Shown one piece after another: positions 34,834 through 47,071 of a stretch of 64,000 nt of DNA; positions within the stretch are counted from its first letter, which is position 1; every line of letters begins with the position of its first letter. This DNA is from Isoetes taiwanensis. Its lineage: Eukaryota; Streptophyta; Lycopodiopsida; Isoetales; Isoetaceae. The stretch covers positions 7,734,563 through 7,798,562 of the forward strand of contig JAJEKV010000020.1 of assembly GCA_021234155.1 (NCBI GenBank). Direction: 5' to 3'. Both the position numbers and the translations under genes were made by a program. The notes under the pieces are model-generated. The model saw nothing but the letters and a program-made list of their open reading frames with translations. It did no database searches and was not told the origin of the DNA.

Positions 34834-36594
34834 CTAAGATTCAGTTATGCCACCACCACTCCCTTCTTCGTCTTCGTCCTCGTAATTACAAGGCTTCTTA
34901 AGCAAGCCGATCGTCCTCTCGCATAGAGGATTGTCAGATTTCAATTTGAAATCATAGCACAGTATAGTCACTTCATGTAAGTTTAGCTCATCCCTACAAC
35001 CCACTTTCTTGGACTTTCTCCCCTTTTCTTGAGTTTTCATTTCTAACTCATATCTACGTTCAAAAGCATTTTTTGAACATGTACCAAGCCAATGAATCTT
35101 GAGTTTAGTCATTAAGCCTTCCTCTTTGACCGTGTCAATTACTTTCATCCAAAAAGTTGAACTTTGTCATCCTCCTCAGTGAGGAGAGCAATTAGCATAC
35201 CTTTAACAATTTCTGTGATATTACCCTGAGGCTCATTCTTGCGTCGTGGTCCGAGGTACATGACTCGATCATTTTTCTTCCTCTACTGCAGGTGCCATTA
35301 TAGCATTGCTTGGATCTGCCTGGTTCTTGGGTTGATAGAAGGCATCAGGCCACTGAAAAGGTTCCCGCAACTGCCGTAGAGCTAAGTTTTGAATTACAAT
35401 CTTTTGTTCAAGAAAGAAACTTCTCTACCACATCTGTTCTTCTTCTAAGAAGTACTTAAAGCCCAAGGAAATCCATTTTCAATGGCTTTCAAGGATCTGA
35501 CTGGGGTACTTTTCTTCCGCTTTGATTCTTTCGGATTTTTTAGAGGAAGTTGCTCAGCATGTTCTACCAAAGAAGTGTCTGGAACAAATTTGAGGAAGCG
35601 CAACCCCTCTGGTGGGCTTCAGTCTTTAGTTGTGGTTTATTTCTTCCCCTATAAAAAGCTTTGTCCATTCTTCAAATAAAACTTCATGTGATGTTGAACG
35701 GTGAGATCATTCAACTTGTTCACAGCTTGTTCTCTATCTGAACGTCGAGAGAAAATAAATTATCTAAAGTCAGCAGCCTCCTTGAAAAGCTCAACCATTG
35801 GAATAGGAGTGTAAGAGTCTTCAATGATTCGAACTAAAGTAGGAAGACAAAAAGCTTTCTTCCTTCTACGACACACAGAAACTTTGCTACACATCTGCTC
35901 TATTTGATTATGAGTGTGCCCTACAAGTAAAAATCCGAGATTTACTTTTCTGAAGATCCTTAGCTCCACTAGCATGGCACAATAAGTAAAGAGTGTTTGG
36001 TTCTTGTTCTTCTTAGTAGTGTTGTCAAGTTGCAGGTAGAGCACTGGTGGTAATTGCTTTTGCTCACACAGCACCTTGGTAAGAATTGTAATTGTGAGGT
36101 TTGAACTTTGGGTCACCATGCAAGTTAGGATACGTTAAGAAGACTTTGCACTTTAGACTTCCTTTGAAGACCATAGCTCCTACAAGGTGGACCTTGACAA
36201 AGCATTCCTCTCGCACATCTTTAAGAATATTCAAGAAATGAGGTAGAGTTGTCTTTTTTTTATCCATTCCATCAAACAATAGACATGTACTGCAGTGGAC
36301 GCTCAAGAGCTTTTTCTCTATGCTTAGCACGTTTTCTTCTCTCGGCTGCTTGTTGTTCACGGTGTCTATCAAGGTTCTGTTGTACAATATCTGTGGCAAA
36401 AATCGGGTTAAAAAAATTATGTGAAGCAAATGTGAGAATGAAGAACTTTAACTTACTTCTTTCGATCTCTGTCTTTGTAGTTTCTCTTTGACTCTTTAAT
36501 TCTAAATACCTTTAGCAAACAGACGTCCTATATCTTCTGGGAATTTTTACAAGATCGAATTTACTTTTCCACAATGAAGTGTGAGTATGAGATG
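34834..36594 (-). pseudogene. DUF7869-type gene, C-terminal part, interrupted
   Basis: Minus-strand text in order: DRHREQQAAERRKRAKHREK and LERPLQYMSIV (about 36390-36285), a frameshift, DGMDKKKTTLPHF, GAMVFKGSLKCKVFLTYPN, another frame change, PPVLYLQLDNTTKKNKNQ, VNLGFLLVGHTHNQIEQM and DSYTPIPMV. This matches the DUF7869-type proteins I know from plant, fungal and invertebrate databases ('..LSIIIDGMDQSKTxLPHF', 'LYLQLDNTxxENKN', 'FLxVGHTHEDIDQ'). They are multicopy, suggesting a mobile origin; the biochemical activity is unknown to me. Past 35760 the frame is broken by stops, and text such as PPEGLRFLKFVPD still fits the family. The 5' end is cut by the LTR element at 36595 and resumes at 47644. 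Confidence 0.75.
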
Positions 36595-37177
36595 TGTTGA
36601 TCTCGAAGCTGTTAGTCATTGCCTCCCGGTGCGGGACTATTCGCTCCTCGTCGAGACCAGGTCAAGCTCAAAGATCCTCGGTCAACCACGATTCGGACAT
36701 CCAAGCTTCTCTGAAGACTAAGCTGTGCCCTTGATCAAAGCCTTTGGCTCTGTCAAGGAGCCCGCTCGGACAAGTGGCGGCCCCACCGCAGCGTCGGCGT
36801 CGGCGTGATTCTAGGCGCCGGGGAGGCACCGCCAACATTCTGCAAATCGGGGCCTCCTTCCGTGTCGGCAGAGATCGGTCGAGTGTGTCTATATTGGGCC
36901 CAAGGCCATTGTACTATATATATGAGTAGAGTTAGCTCATAAGTTTTTAGATGAGTTTTGAGTCTTGTCTCCTTTCAGTTTTCTCTCTATTGCGAGAGCT
37001 CATGTATTTTCATCATTGATATCAAGGAAGCTTATCATCTTTCTTCCATTTGTTCTTTTCTCTTCTTTTTCTTCTCTTTTCAAAGCCAAATCGCGTGACA
37101 TAGTCCCAGGACTCTCTGTTAGATCCACGGGTCCTCCACAGAGGGTTGTCTTCGAGTTCGAACCCGGACCCCAAACA
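36595..37177 (+). repeat. 5' LTR of gypsy element 1
   Basis: Aligns with 47072-47643, closely from 'gatcggtcgagtg' onward and poorly in the GC-rich first third, where indels are frequent. Confidence 0.8.
36915..36922 (+). promoter_or_regulatory. TATA box in the 5' LTR of element 1
   Basis: TATATATA, in the same place in both LTRs (47379-47386 in the 3' copy), is the likely Pol II promoter of the element. Confidence 0.55.
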
Positions 37178-38824
37178 CATGTCCGCCACTGCCGGTCCGA
37201 TTTTCTCCTACTTTCTTACAATACGCCATATGCGTCCAGCAATTTCACGCCGGAAGAACTCCTTTCTCGGCGGCATCTCGCTTGGGCGCCATCGGCGTCG
37301 AAAGCTGTTCGCGACATGTATGGATCTGCTTATGACATAGAGGGAGGCCATCTTCGGTCTAGGGCTCGGTCCGCGCCACCCACCCTCGTGTCGGTCTCGT
37401 CCAGTTCCCCCCAAAGCGTGCAAACATTGCTCACAACCTCGGTCCCCTCATCATTATCGGGAGCCTTATCGGCTCAACCTTCTCAACCATACTTTCATAC
37501 CCCAACATGCCTACATCCATCATTCTTCGGGCCATACGCCACTTCCTTTCCAACCATCATCTCCCCGGGTGGCGCGGCTATCCACATGTCTCCTTTCGCC
37601 TGCCGAGGAATATCCTTTCCCTACGTTTCCCAATTGCTCTTCTGTTTACAACCTTACGGATCTCAAAACCAATGCTCCGGCTACTGCCGGTTTCTCAACC
37701 CATGATCACCCCTTCATCGAGGTCCGTCGAGGCACAATGCCCAATCCACCTCAACCTCAATATCCTCACTATCTGTTCGGTCCAGCCCAAAGACTTTCCC
37801 ATCTACCTTCCGGACTGGAACCGGGACTTATCCCACCTTTGGCAACACGAAAGGCAAACCGTTAGACCAAAGTGCTCAGGCCCACATGGAAGAATTTGAG
37901 GCTCTAGCTGTCCTAAATGGGCACGCGCAACCTCAACTGAAATTTCACATCTTTTCCACCACACTGCGTGGCTCTCCTCATCAATGGCTCATGTCCAACA
38001 AAAGCCATTGGAAACAAGATCTGGTCCGAAATGCGCCTTTGCTTTTACGTCTCATTCTGGGGACCACGGATGATGATCAACTTCATCTCAAGCAACTCAA
38101 TGAACTTCAACAAGAGCCCACGAGATCGCCGGGATTTTCGCGGATCGACTTCACATTACGCTTCCGAAGCTCAAGGAGTACCCTACCGTGAGCAGATTTT
38201 GGTCGGTTTCTCCAAGGACTTCCTCGCTATTCGACTCATGATGAATACTGCGTCCAAAACTTTGGAGCGGGGCTATCGACTTTGTCAATCACTCGTCAAT
38301 GTTTCTCCCGAGGCGTGGCTCTTCAAGAGCTCCGTTCATTCCACCTGTCATGGTTCCACAAAGCGGTTTATTCGGCCTCAACACGCTAATCCACAGTAGC
38401 GGTCAAATCTGGTGCCATATTTGCAAATATCAAGGCCATTTGGCCAATGAGTGCAACTCCACCAATGGCCGCCTCATTGCAAGCGATGCAACATGTGCAA
38501 TCATGCCCGCGGAAGAGTGCACTCGCACTCATCCCACACCGTTCGCAACAAAATGGTTTATCAAGTACAAACCACACCTCGGTCCCAAAGCGCACTATCG
38601 GTGACCACCTCAAAAAGGTGCAGGCCGCATAACTCTATCGACAGCGGGACCAACCACGGGGATCCAACCAACGTCCTCCTTTTGATCCTTCTAAAGCTCG
38701 GTGCTATCTTTGTCAAGAATGGGGTCATACCACCACGGCGTGCCCTCAACTTCCACAAGTTCAGGTCCGGCTTCACGGCACAAATCGGACCACATCGGTC
38801 CGCCTCACGACTTACCAACTCGGC
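37178..38824 (+). pseudogene. gag region of gypsy element 1, frameshifted
   Basis: Capsid-like text is split over frames: FTPEELLSRRHLAWAPSASK near 37243, EEFEALAVLNGHAQPQLKFH and STTLRGSPHQWLM near 37890-37990. A possible zinc-binding block, CHICKYQGHLANEC, lies near 38410. It keeps a CX2CX4HX4C spacing (C-H-I-C, H, C), so a nucleocapsid knuckle survives. A second one, CYLCQEWGHTTTACP, is in another frame near 38700. Gag would package the element RNA. No single frame covers the region. Confidence 0.6.
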
Positions 38825-40156
38825 TTGCTAATGGCAAACAAGGCCCGCGACCGATCCTCAAGAAGCCCCCAAGCGCCTCGGCAATCACGCTATCAACCAG
38901 CTCCAAACAAATCAACCTCGAATTTGGATCAACAAGCCCAAGAGGAAATTTTTCGGGCACTTAATCCTCCCGCAAAACCGTCAAATTGGGTTGGTCTAGT
39001 TTCACGCCGGACCAAGGCATCACGCCCCTTGACTATTATTCGGAAGGACCGCGAACCCGCTTTGCGGTTGACACCCTTCCTCATCAGACGAAAAAAAGGT
39101 TCACTTTGCACTGACTTAGAAAAGCTCATGCCAAATGTCATGCCCAAAGTTCGCCAAAGCATTTTGAATCTCATGCAAGCAGCTGAAGGCCGCACATTGG
39201 CCAATGTTCATGCCACCACTCGAGCTCAACAAAGACACGATCCACCTTCAACATCTCAACCTCCACGCTCTCAGACATATCCCAATATAGCAGCCGAGGT
39301 TGACTTACTCAAAGAAGTTGCTGCTTCCCTGCCACGCACTCCCGCACCTGTGGAACCAGCAGATCCTTTTTCTCATGTACCTCTAGAACTCCAAGAGGAG
39401 CTTGCCAAGATCAAAATTCCTTTAAGCTTGGCAACCATTTTAAAACTCTGTCCTGCTCTCAAGGACCAGTTACCACTCCCAACTGTTTTAGTTGGGGCTG
39501 TGGCTACCTCTACACCCACGGTCCATGCAACGGTGGGAAATCAGCAAGTCAACCATGTTCAAATCGATGGAGGTAGTGCAGTCAATCTCATCACGGACAA
39601 ACTCCGCAAACAAATGGGCATCACACAACTCTTTCGTGCCCCATATGACATCAAATTGGCTAATGGCCATATCACGAGACCTCAAGGCGTCACACCTATT
39701 CTACACATCAACATTGGTGATCTCCGCTTTCCCATGGAATTTGGAGTTTGGAAAGCTGGTGAAGATCCAGGTGACTATGAAATGCTGGTGGGAAGACCCT
39801 TTCTCCGCCAGGCAAAGAGTATCCATTACTGGGCCACGGACCAGTTAGTCATCACAGATGGTCATCTCAATGCCACAATGGACTTGCAAACAGGCCGGAT
39901 CATTTCCGTTGACAATGCGGAACCCTCTCTCTCAGACACTGATTCTGAAGACGCTCAGAATATTTATCAAGTTCAGGCTACCCCTGCGCGTCTGCCTCTG
40001 TCATCCTACCCCGAATATGCTGATCCTTGGGGAGAAATGACTCTTGATCAGGACCAGGCTGTGGCTGCCTTGCTTGACCCCTACCTGGCTCCTTGCAATG
40101 AATCCAACGCGTTGATCACTTTTTCAGATACGGACACACCGGCAACTCCTGGCTGA
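38825..40156 (+). CDS. gag C-terminus plus aspartic protease, 443-codon frame
   Basis: This is the longest intact frame of element 1. The N-terminal 200 residues are basic and proline-rich with no motif I recognise. From about residue 245 the frame reads VQIDGGSAVNLIT, the active-site motif of retropepsins (D-G/S-G/S), followed by MLVGRPFLRQ, the usual distal protease motif. The protease would cut the polyprotein. The frame ends before RT, where stops and frameshifts begin, so pol is no longer continuous. Confidence 0.65.
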   Translation: MLMANKARDRSSRSPQAPRQSRYQPAPNKSTSNLDQQAQEEIFRALNPPAKPSNWVGLVSRRTKASRPLTIIRKDREPALRLTPFLIRRKKGSLCTDLEKLMPNVMPKVRQSILNLMQAAEGRTLANVHATTRAQQRHDPPSTSQPPRSQTYPNIAAEVDLLKEVAASLPRTPAPVEPADPFSHVPLELQEELAKIKIPLSLATILKLCPALKDQLPLPTVLVGAVATSTPTVHATVGNQQVNHVQIDGGSAVNLITDKLRKQMGITQLFRAPYDIKLANGHITRPQGVTPILHINIGDLRFPMEFGVWKAGEDPGDYEMLVGRPFLRQAKSIHYWATDQLVITDGHLNATMDLQTGRIISVDNAEPSLSDTDSEDAQNIYQVQATPARLPLSSYPEYADPWGEMTLDQDQAVAALLDPYLAPCNESNALITFSDTDTPATPG

Positions 40157-40569
40157 TGTACACGCCGCCATGAAGCAACCATCGCTAGATGACACCGAGC
40201 AACCCTCTTTTTACCACGCCAAAGTGCCACGCATCCGTTATGCTCCAACCTCCCGCACACATTGTCCGGGATATGAAGTCATACCCCATATTCGGACTCC
40301 ACTCAAGTCGAAATTGTGGATGTTGGCAACAATCAACCCGTCTCAGATTGCTGCAAACCTTAGGCTCCTTATCGTAACAGGCCCGTCCGCATTTTGTTCA
40401 AAAAAAATTCAAACACATTTTCGCCGAGTTACAAAGATCGCGGGGAATCAACAAAAGCTTGGGGAACTCACCATTCCTACCAAATCTGATGCCACGACCC
40501 GGCAGCAACAACGATGCGATGTGAGCTCAACCCTAATTACGCGGATCGCGTCAAGGCGAAATTGACAAA

Positions 40570-41640
40570 CTCCTTGCCGCAGGTTTGATCTATGAGGTCA
40601 AACATTTCGAATGGGTGAGCCCTATCGTCATTGCCCTTAAGCACAATGGTAAGATCCGTACCGTGTAGACTATCGGAAACTCAATCGGGCCACGGGCGTG
40701 ATCATTTTCCACTTCCCTTCACGGACCAAGCCCGGAAGAAGTGGTTTGGACATGAGATGTACTCCTTTATGGATGGTTTCTCGGCTACAATCAAATCTCC
40801 ATCAAAGAATCTGATCAACTCAAGACCACTTTCACCACCCCGTGGGGCACTTTTGCCTACAAGGTGGTTCCTTTTGGATTATCCAACTCTCCTTCAACAT
40901 TTCAACGCATCATGCTCTCCGTTTTTCATGATTTCATGAAGGAAAATCCCTTCTTGCAAATTTTTCAAGATGACTTCTCTGCCTACAGTTCCATGGCTGA
41001 CCATTTGGATAAATTGGAACTCGTCTTTCAGAAATGTGATGAGTCCGGCATTAGTCTCAATCCTGAGAAATGCACCTTTTGCGTCACTTCTGGTGTTCTG
41101 TTAGGCCATGTTGTCAAAATAAGCGAGGAATCACCACCGATCCCCGCCAAAATCAGTTGTGTGCTAAAAGCTCAAGCACCAGCCAATATCAAAGAGACAC
41201 GCTCTTTCCTAGGAAAGGTCAATTATTACTCCACCTTCATACCTGGACTGGCAGCCATTGCAGATCCCATTCATAAACTCACGGGTGACGAATCCACCTG
41301 GGCTTGGAATTCCTGTGCTGAAGTCGCTTCCAACAAATTTGAAGCTTTTGCTTACTCGAGCACCGTACTTGTTCCTCCTCAATGGGACAAGCCCTTTCAC
41401 GTTCATGTCGATGTCTCGGCGTTTGCTATTGGAGCTGTTCTTTCTCAAGAATATGATGCGCACACTGATAAACCAAATCGCTATGCCACCGAAAACTCAA
41501 TTTCGGCTGGCGCAACTATTTCGGGCCACGGGCGTGAAGCTTTGGGTCTCATTTTCGTGTCCAACGCTTCCGTCATTACCTTTTGGGCAGTCAAATCAAG
41601 TTCTTTGTGGACCACCAAGCACTTCTCTATTTGATCAACA
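40570..41640 (+). pseudogene. Reverse transcriptase and RNase H of element 1
   Basis: RT blocks in order: a damaged VDYRKLN and FPLPF (about 40660-40720), HEMYSFMDGFSATIK, TTPWGTFAYKVVPFGLSNSP (in two frames) and the catalytic LQIFQDDFSAYS, with the Asp pair at 40969-40974. Then come EKCTFCVTSGVLLGHV, SFLGKVNYYSTFIPGL and the RNase H start HVHVDVSAFAIGAVLSQ. The last has DVS where most gypsy elements have DAS. Several frameshifts before 40860 and after 41460 make it non-functional. Confidence 0.75.
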
Positions 41641-41766
41641 AATCCACGCCCGCGGTCGCATTGCTTTCGTTGGGTCCTTCTTCTCCAAGAATTTGCTCCT
41701 TTTGAAATCGTTCATAAGGGTGGCAAATCTCATGTTGTTCGGATTATCTTTCACGCATCCACACGG

Positions 41767-43172
41767 ATGATCCCGCAGAGGAGTCTCGGGCGCCTTCCAC
41801 GATGCTCAACTTTTTTAGTCACGGCAACACCACATTGGTTCCATGATTTTCAGCGTTACCTCCTCACCGGTGCTCTTCCACGGAAGATGAGATGCTCTCT
41901 CGCCTTGGCGACAATCCCGTCGCCATCAATTCCTCAGGAGGTCCGTGACTACACCATGGTTGCGGACATCTCTACAAAAAAAGGTAAGGACACCATCCTT
42001 CCGTATTTGTGTGTTCTCCCTCATGAAGTTCCGGACATTGTTCGTGAAGCTCATCAAGGGCTAGGTGGTGGTCATTTTCATGGTGACACCACGACGCATA
42101 AAATTCTTCTTCCGGGTATTATTGGCCCACGCTCTTCAAAGATGCTCACGCCACGCCAAGACGTGTGACGCTTGCCCGGCCGGGTGGGGCGCCCCACGCC
42201 CGTGGCGCTCTTCCCTTGGCGCCGGCCGCCACGCCCACTTCCGCCGACAAATGGGGAATGGACTTTGTGGGACCTATAGACCCTCGGTAGCGGCACACTT
42301 CGTGCGATACATCCCGGTTCTCACCGACCACGCCACCAAATGGGCGGAAGCTTGTGCACTTCCGGCACAACACTGCTGCCCAAAGCCGCGGCTGAGTCCT
42401 CTATCAACAAATCATCACGCGATTGATACCGCCCCTACCTGAGCTGGTCGGTGATCGTGGTGTTCATTTCATCAATCATACTATCAAAGAGCTGACGGAT
42501 TATCTCTTGATACATCATCACAAGAGCACACCTTACTATCCTCAAGGCAATGGGTTGGCCGAAAGCACCAACAAAACTCTGGTCACCATTCTAAAGAAAA
42601 TTTGTGACGCTTCCCGCACAGATTGGCAGACAAAACTTCCTACAGTTCTTTGGGCCTACAATACTTGTTTCAAGATTGCTACGGGTCACACTCCTTTTAA
42701 ATTGGTTTATGGTCAGGAAGCTCTAATGCCCTTTGAATTCATTCTTCCAACACTCCGGTTTCAACTGGCTACTGCTCATAATCCACCAGCTGCTCTCAAA
42801 GAACGGGTCTATCAATTAGAACAGTTGGATGAACTTCGCAGGGATGCTTATATTCGTGTTCTTCATGGACAACAGTTGCAAAAATCTTTACATGACAAAC
42901 GTTTGAAGACAAAAACATTCAAACAAGGAGATTTGGTTCTTCTTTATGATTCCAGGTACAAAAATTTTCCGGGTAAACTCAAGTTTCGTTGGCTTGGCCC
43001 TTATCAAATTGTTCAAGTGGTTAGACCCAGTGTTTTCCAACTAGCTGAATTAGATGGCACTCCATTACCTACATTAGTTAATGGTTTTCGTCTCAAAGCA
43101 TTTCAGCACACAGAAAGTGAACATCCCAACACAGAGACAGTTCCAGAATCAAACACCACAGAAAGTGACTAG
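41767..43172 (+). pseudogene. Integrase of element 1, DD35E core
   Basis: An H-H zinc segment appears near 42035-42075 (VREAHQGLGGGHFHG) with a CDAC in another frame near 42168. The first Asp is in KWGMDFVGPI near 42250. From 42423 one frame of 249 codons runs to the end. It has D at residue 11 (LVGDRGVHF) and E at residue 47 (GNGLAESTNK), exactly 35 residues apart, the retroviral integrase signature. The C-terminal LKFRWLGPYQIVQVV is the usual GPY/F module. No chromodomain follows. The N-terminal half is split by frameshifts. Confidence 0.75.
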
Positions 43173-46100
43173 AAAGGCGGTAGATTATATTATAGTGGAG
43201 AATTTTTACAAAATGTGGGCGCCGCCCAGCTATTTCCGCTATGGGCACTGCCCTATATACAAAAACGGGCTCAGAGCCCTATCTACTAAGTCCTAAGAGG
43301 AAAAACCCTCTACTCCGGGTTCGGAGCAGAGGTGATGCGGAGGAGATGGTAGAGGTTACGCCCGGATCCGAAGGGTGCGAGAACCACCTCCATCCGTTGG
43401 TCTTCGGTCGGGATGTTCAGCCATCCCCAAGCACACCACCCGTCCATGCGAATGCCACGGTTGTGTGGGCGAGAGATCGAGCAGTTCATCTTACAAGTGA
43501 TCCACTCGGCGGTTAAATTCACGGCATGGTGCAATCTTCGTTCAAACCAGCGGCGACCATCTTGGCGCCATCGGATGCCTTCGTTTCTCTTGGTTCGTCT
43601 TATATAGCCAAGCGAGGACCTCCTTTGTCGGCGTGGACCAATCACACAAATCGCCAGCGTGTTTGCAATGCAAAATTTGTTTCTAAAGGAGAATCTATTC
43701 TCCGTAGCATATCTAGCAATGGTACCTTCGACACATTCCTTTTAATGATATCCCACTTCGAAGTTGCCCGGCATTGAATGCCATTCCTTCTTTCCACGCC
43801 CGTCGAACATTAATGGGTGTCCTTTGCCATCTGTCACATCCGATCTTTCTTTCACGTCTCATCCTCACCGTCCATTGCTTCTCCCTTACGTTTTTGGGGA
43901 CTTAGCCAAATTTTTGCCTCTCAATCCCCTTCTTCGCATCTCTTGACACCTGGCATCATCAACGGTTCCTGTTTCGCACTCTTCATACCTCTTCACCTCC
44001 AATTGTGCGCCCTAAAACAAACCTTTTCGTTCCTCTGCGCCTTCATCCTCTGTGCTCGACTTTCGTCTTACGCCTTTGGCATCTCTCTTCGATTCGCAAA
44101 TCATTCTCATGGCTGCCCAAAGATTTTCTACACTTCAACTCTTGCTCCCAAGGATCCGCCCTTTTGCATCTCAGATCTTTCTTGACGCCCACTTTCCATG
44201 AAGCCCTTTGTTGGCCCCAATAAAGATGTCATTTGAGCGACACGGCTTTTGAATTTTCTCAAATGGAACTTCCGCTCCAAATCTGCCCGATTCGCGGTGA
44301 GTTCATCGCCAATATTGTTAACAGACCGCAAAGAATTACACCTGCGCGTGGTCGATGGCACCACTATTTCATTGACTCAACACTTGATTTACGAGGTATT
44401 TCATATTCCCTTGCACTCTTTTGTGTATCATGGTGCGCTATCCGGGATATTGATGTCACGAGTTTGGTGCACACCGCTTATCACGCCAATGTCCATCGTC
44501 GACCAATATCGCCAAGCCTCATGAGAGACTTTTTGTAAAATTTTTTGTATGAAATTCCTTGGGTATTCTATCAAGAACACCCATATCAATAAGCCTTTCT
44601 ATAACCTGGTCCTTATTGCTACACATTCCAAGCACCACATAGATTGGCCCCAAATGATGTTCTATCGTCTTCTCCAAGAAATGGACCGCCGGGCACCACT
44701 TCCATTTTCGAGGTTTACGTGGGAGGGCACTTTCAAGCCCTCATCCGCCATTACTTCCCTCCCACACCACCAAATTCTCATACTTCCACTCGGCAGCTCC
44801 TTCCAAGTCAATCACCAAGTGGGCACATCACGCCCATCTTCCCCCGGGTCATGACCCAGTCCACACTCATGTCTTTGTCTCTTCCTCCGCTACACCATCC
44901 ACTTCACACCATTTTTCACAAACCTCCCACACGTGCAACAGCCAATTCCACCACCACAACACCCTCGCGTCGGTTGTTGTATCAAGATCGCCAGGATGCT
45001 CAAGCCGCCGCACTTAAGTTCTGAGGAATCGGGGCGGCTCTTATGGCGAGGGGTTCAACGGGCACTAGAGGCCTCGATGCGGTACACCAAGACCTTCAAG
45101 GCCGCAACTGCCCAAGTTGCAACTTTGGGAGGCCAAACTTCAAGACAAGCATGAAGCTCTCTTACGGGCTCATGCGGATCTCAAGAGTACACAAGCTCAA
45201 GTCGACCAACTTTCGCGGATCAAGGCGGGCTCGGCTCGGTCAGAAATTCGGACTCTCTTGGAGCACAACAAGTCCAAATTTGCTCTCCGAGTACCAAGGA
45301 TGAAGATATTGCTAAACTCAATGCCTTGTACTTCGGGCGTGTGAAAACTTCCGCACTCAAGTTCAAAATCTTTCACCTAGAGATGCTCAAGTTGCCTCCT
45401 TGGCGGCTCGACTTTCTACGGAGACCTCTCGGATCACCTCTCTTCAAGATCGACTTACAGAGGTGCGAGAAACAAAAAATACTTCGATGGCGGAGATTGC
45501 CGTGCTTCGTCTCAATACACACCGGAAATCTTCCTCCCGGTCAATCCTTTCGAAGCGGGTCGTGACGATCCACGCCTCCTACTTGAAAAGGACAATAGGA
45601 TCCGTGATCTCGAACAACATTTGCGGCAAGCTATTCGATCTGGCGATGAGGCTCAAACCAAACTTGGCCGGACTTCAATTCTTCCTGTGAGAATGCCGGT
45701 GGACTTCCCGGCTCCCTCCCCGCTATCATGATTATGTGGTTGCTCACGCCACCTCTTCCTTTCAAAAGTGGCACGCGGTGATGGCCCCTGTGGATATCCC
45801 GAAAGCGGGTCTGATTTTTTCTCTCGGATTTGGCGAACTCTCCATTGAAGACAAAGGGTTGTGTTGTGCCCTTGTTGTCTTTGATCTCATACACTTGCCG
45901 ATCCCGACTTTCTCACATTCGCGTGGTTCAGCCCATGGCTTATATTTTCATGATTTCTATCCGGGTGATACGGGAAAATTTTGGCAATGGGCCACGCCAA
46001 TTGTTCGGTGGTGACCCCTTTGCAAGCAATGGGTGCTTCGGGGATAACAATCCATATCTTGCGGATCCTTTCGGACCCAAACTTTTCATCGAGGTACATG

Positions 46101-47057
46101 CGAGCTTGCCAATCATTTATCTCTCGGTTTAAGCGGGGCCTGAACAAATCGAAGTATCTAGGACATCCCAAGATCTTCCCTATGCACAAGTCTATATCAA
46201 GCACCTCGCTGGATTTACAATCGCCATGAGGGCTCGTTGGATAGCAAGGCGGTCCCCCCAGGATGGGATAGCCCTCTGTCAACTCTCGACTCTCTGCTTC
46301 TCTTTGGGATCGCTGGTGTCGGGCACTTGATCCGATCTTGTCGATCCAATTGAGGGAGGAGCTTTCAAGAAACCCGCATACCGGGCATGGTTCCTTCTCC
46401 CTATGCTTCCACGGGTGTACCTCCCGCCCGGGTTCGACTTCGATTGGCGCCTTCCTTTTTGGACCAAGGTCATGGATGGTCATGCGGCTGGACACCACCT
46501 CGGATCTCGGACGGATCTCGGTGGGATCCACGTTTTGTTCGCCCGATCACATTGGGAAGAAGGTGCTACTACGGACAACACCACAAATTGGATCTACATT
46601 GCTAATGGCGTGGTTGGCAACGCCAGCGGATGCGCTTCATGGTCTCAACACCTTCTTGCGAGCGCCTCCACCTCACGATCCTTGTCCATCTTCAAGCGAG
46701 GATTTTGCGCTGCCCTCAAATGCATTTTGCTCGGCTCCTTAAATCGGCGTCCCATTTTCATTTTTGCAATCCAAATGCGGCGTCGGTGCTTTTGGCCTTC
46801 GATTTGTCTCCTCATGGAGTGTCGATTACATTTCTTGAGGCGCCCACGCGCACTTGAAGACATGGTGCGCTCTCGTTTTTCTTATTGATGCTGATCCTGC
46901 GGCTTGGCCAAGACACACCTCAAGCTCTTCAATCACGCCAAGATCTCATCGGCCCAATTACCATAATGGGGCGATCCTCACTCCCGTGAGGATCACTTTG
47001 AGGCCGATGGCTTCCCCTCCGGCAAACGCTTCCTCCTTTTCTTCACTCACGAGTGTC
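43173..47057 (+). other. 3.9-kb accessory region between integrase and 3' LTR
   Basis: Sequence with coding-like composition but no intact frame. It has no pol domains. A coiled-coil protein is visible at 44930-45690. A second protein-like stretch at 46403-46640 (PPGFDFDWRLPFWTKVMDG, HVLFARSHWEEGATTDN) is unrecognised. Position and strand match the extra 3' open frames reported in some plant gypsy lineages. Confidence 0.45.
44930..45690 (+). pseudogene. Broken coiled-coil accessory protein of element 1
   Basis: Plus-strand blocks in successive frames are all heptad-rich: DRQDAQAAALK, EESGRLLWRGVQRALEASMR, LQDKHEALLRAHADLKSTQA, SLAARLSTETSRITSLQDRL, and LLLEKDNRIRDLEQHLRQAI (about 45570-45630). 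Read together they point to one long coiled-coil protein encoded 3' of integrase, now broken by at least three frameshifts. It has no membrane segment, so it is not an obvious envelope protein. I do not recognise a family. Confidence 0.5.
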
Positions 47058-47071
47058 GTTTGGTGGGGGAG
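47058..47071 (+). promoter_or_regulatory. Polypurine tract of element 1
   Basis: The purine-rich run 'tttggtgggggag' directly precedes the 3' LTR start TGTTGA. Confidence 0.7.

Noticed and set aside
37140..37177. tRNA-like words (gagttcgaacccggacc) at the end of the 5' LTR of element 1
   Set aside because: The orientation is wrong for a PBS and the matching segment of the 3' LTR has diverged; probably chance.
45887..46531. 214-codon minus-strand open frame in gypsy element 1
   Set aside because: It runs antisense to the element. The sense strand over part of the same bases also reads as protein, and no motif supports the antisense product.
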